Source of the DNA: Porticoccaceae bacterium
GTDB lineage: Bacteria > Pseudomonadota > Gammaproteobacteria > Pseudomonadales > Porticoccaceae
DNA: 48,029 bases
NCBI GenBank assembly: GCA_029252555.1
Contig: JAQXBF010000014.1
Span: forward strand, 1-48,029
Direction: 5' to 3'
Part shown: positions 47,267 through 48,029 of the stretch, one piece after another
Layout of the letters: every line of letters starts with the position of its first letter
Numbering within the stretch: the first letter of the stretch is position 1
The notes under the pieces: model-generated
Told to the model about the DNA's origin: nothing
Databases searched by the model: none
Seen by the model: only the letters and a program-made list of their open reading frames with translations
Position numbers and translations under genes: made by a program

Positions 47267-48029
47267 TTGAGCGAGCAAGCCATTCAACTAGCCGTATTCT
47301 GTTTTGTCCTAGGTGCTATTGCACTGATCACCTATGTTAAATGCACAGGTGAGAACCGACATTCAGCAGACTCCAATAAAGAATACTTTCTCGCCGGCGG
47401 TGGCCTGACCTGGGTGTTTGTCGCAGGCTCCATCACCCTTACCAATCTCAGTACCGACCAGCTGGTGGGGATGAATGGTAATCAGATGTTATTACTAGCG
47501 CTTTGGGAGCTGGCCGGTTTTGTTGGTCTAATGGTATTGGCCAAGGTGTTTTTGCCCGTGTACTACCGCAACAACTGCACCACGACCACGGAGCTTCTCG
47601 AGCGGCGCTACGATAGTAAGCATGTACGAGCACTGGTTTCGACCATGTTTCTGTTTATCAATGTGTTTGTCTTTCAGCCCGCGGTTATCTATACCGGCGC
47701 GCTATTTATGATTTCTATGACTGGCATTGATGCGAATCTAATGACAATTGCCATTGCCTTTGCCTTGGTCGGCGCGGCCTATTCTGTATTGGGTGGCCTT
47801 AGAGCCGTTGCCGTATCCGATACCTATGGTGGTGTGCTAGTGTTGCTTATGGGGCTGGTGATTGTGGTGCTATCTCTGATGGCCATCAACTTTGACTTTA
47901 GCGGTATCCCAGCCGAGCGATTAACATTGATTGGCGACAGCGCGTCGCCTATACCTTGGCATACATTACTAACCGGTATGTTTCTGATTCAAATTTTCTA
48001 TTGGAGTACCAACCAGACCATCACCCAGC
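47267..48029 (+). CDS. Sodium/solute symporter (SSS family), 5' part
   Basis: A TTG start 6 nt after AGGAG opens a frame that runs to the window edge (254 codons). The product begins with a hydrophobic helix (LAVFCFVLGAIALITYVKC). KEYFLAGGGLTWVFVAGSITLTNLSTDQLVGMNG follows, the first helices and sodium-site region of SSS/SLC5 transporters. Then come LPVYYRNNCTTTTELLERRYD and YSVLGGLRAVAVSDTYGG. SglT-like sugar carriers share this pattern. By position it likely imports galactose or a small galactoside with sodium. The C-terminal half is outside the window. Confidence 0.88.
   Translation, partial: MSEQAIQLAVFCFVLGAIALITYVKCTGENRHSADSNKEYFLAGGGLTWVFVAGSITLTNLSTDQLVGMNGNQMLLLALWELAGFVGLMVLAKVFLPVYYRNNCTTTTELLERRYDSKHVRALVSTMFLFINVFVFQPAVIYTGALFMISMTGIDANLMTIAIAFALVGAAYSVLGGLRAVAVSDTYGGVLVLLMGLVIVVLSLMAINFDFSGIPAERLTLIGDSASPIPWHTLLTGMFLIQIFYWSTNQTITQ

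Overview
The window reads as chromosomal DNA of a marine-type gammaproteobacterium, moderate in GC. Gene order nadC / pil / coaE / yacG, a complete dcw cluster running from mraZ to ftsZ-lpxC, then secA-argJ-mutT, is typical of the Pseudomonas/Cellvibrionales side of the class. Sodium-symporter sugar uptake and a large TonB receptor fit a small marine heterotroph of the SAR92/Porticoccaceae kind; that taxon is an inference and was not tested. No phage, insertion sequence, tRNA, rRNA operon or CRISPR array was seen.

Layout. 1-325: 5' part of a cytochrome c oxidase subunit II gene (minus), cut by the window edge. 326-1058: long gap with no convincing gene. 1059-3948 (plus): nadC, a frameshifted remnant of pilC, pilD, coaE, yacG. 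3945-27431 (minus): the division and envelope block, in transcription order mraZ, rsmH, ftsL, ftsI, murE, murF, mraY, murD, ftsW, murG, murC, ddl, ftsQ, ftsA, ftsZ, lpxC, an M23 peptidase, secA, argJ, mutT. Most dcw genes overlap by 1-11 nt. A sigma70-like promoter and a 10-bp-periodic MraZ-box array precede mraZ. 27816-28201 (minus): RNase P RNA with a strong terminator. 28329-32498 (minus): a small unknown protein and purL. 32661-35711: mltF, tadA (minus), epmB.

35934-38453 holds a TonB-dependent receptor with high-expression codon use and a structured leader. 38580-40246 is a compact four-gene metal-handling operon: outer-membrane-like beta protein, His-rich periplasmic HMA protein, MerT-like membrane protein, CsoR/RcnR-family repressor. 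A perfect 17-bp CsoR-type palindrome sits on the promoter and first start codon. This is the best candidate in the window for an uncharacterised system.

40505-48029 is a galactoside-use locus. A leftward operon encodes a galactose-dehydrogenase-like SDR, KDPGal kinase, KDPGal aldolase and a lactonase (De Ley-Doudoroff route). Divergently, a secreted alpha/beta hydrolase, a GH42 beta-galactosidase and a sodium/solute symporter (cut by the right edge) supply the sugar. Galactonate dehydratase is not in the window.

Several starts were moved from the longest open frame to internal codons supported by ribosome binding sites, family alignment from memory, or stop/start coupling: secA, argJ, lpxC, murC, murG, ftsL, purL and the HMA protein.
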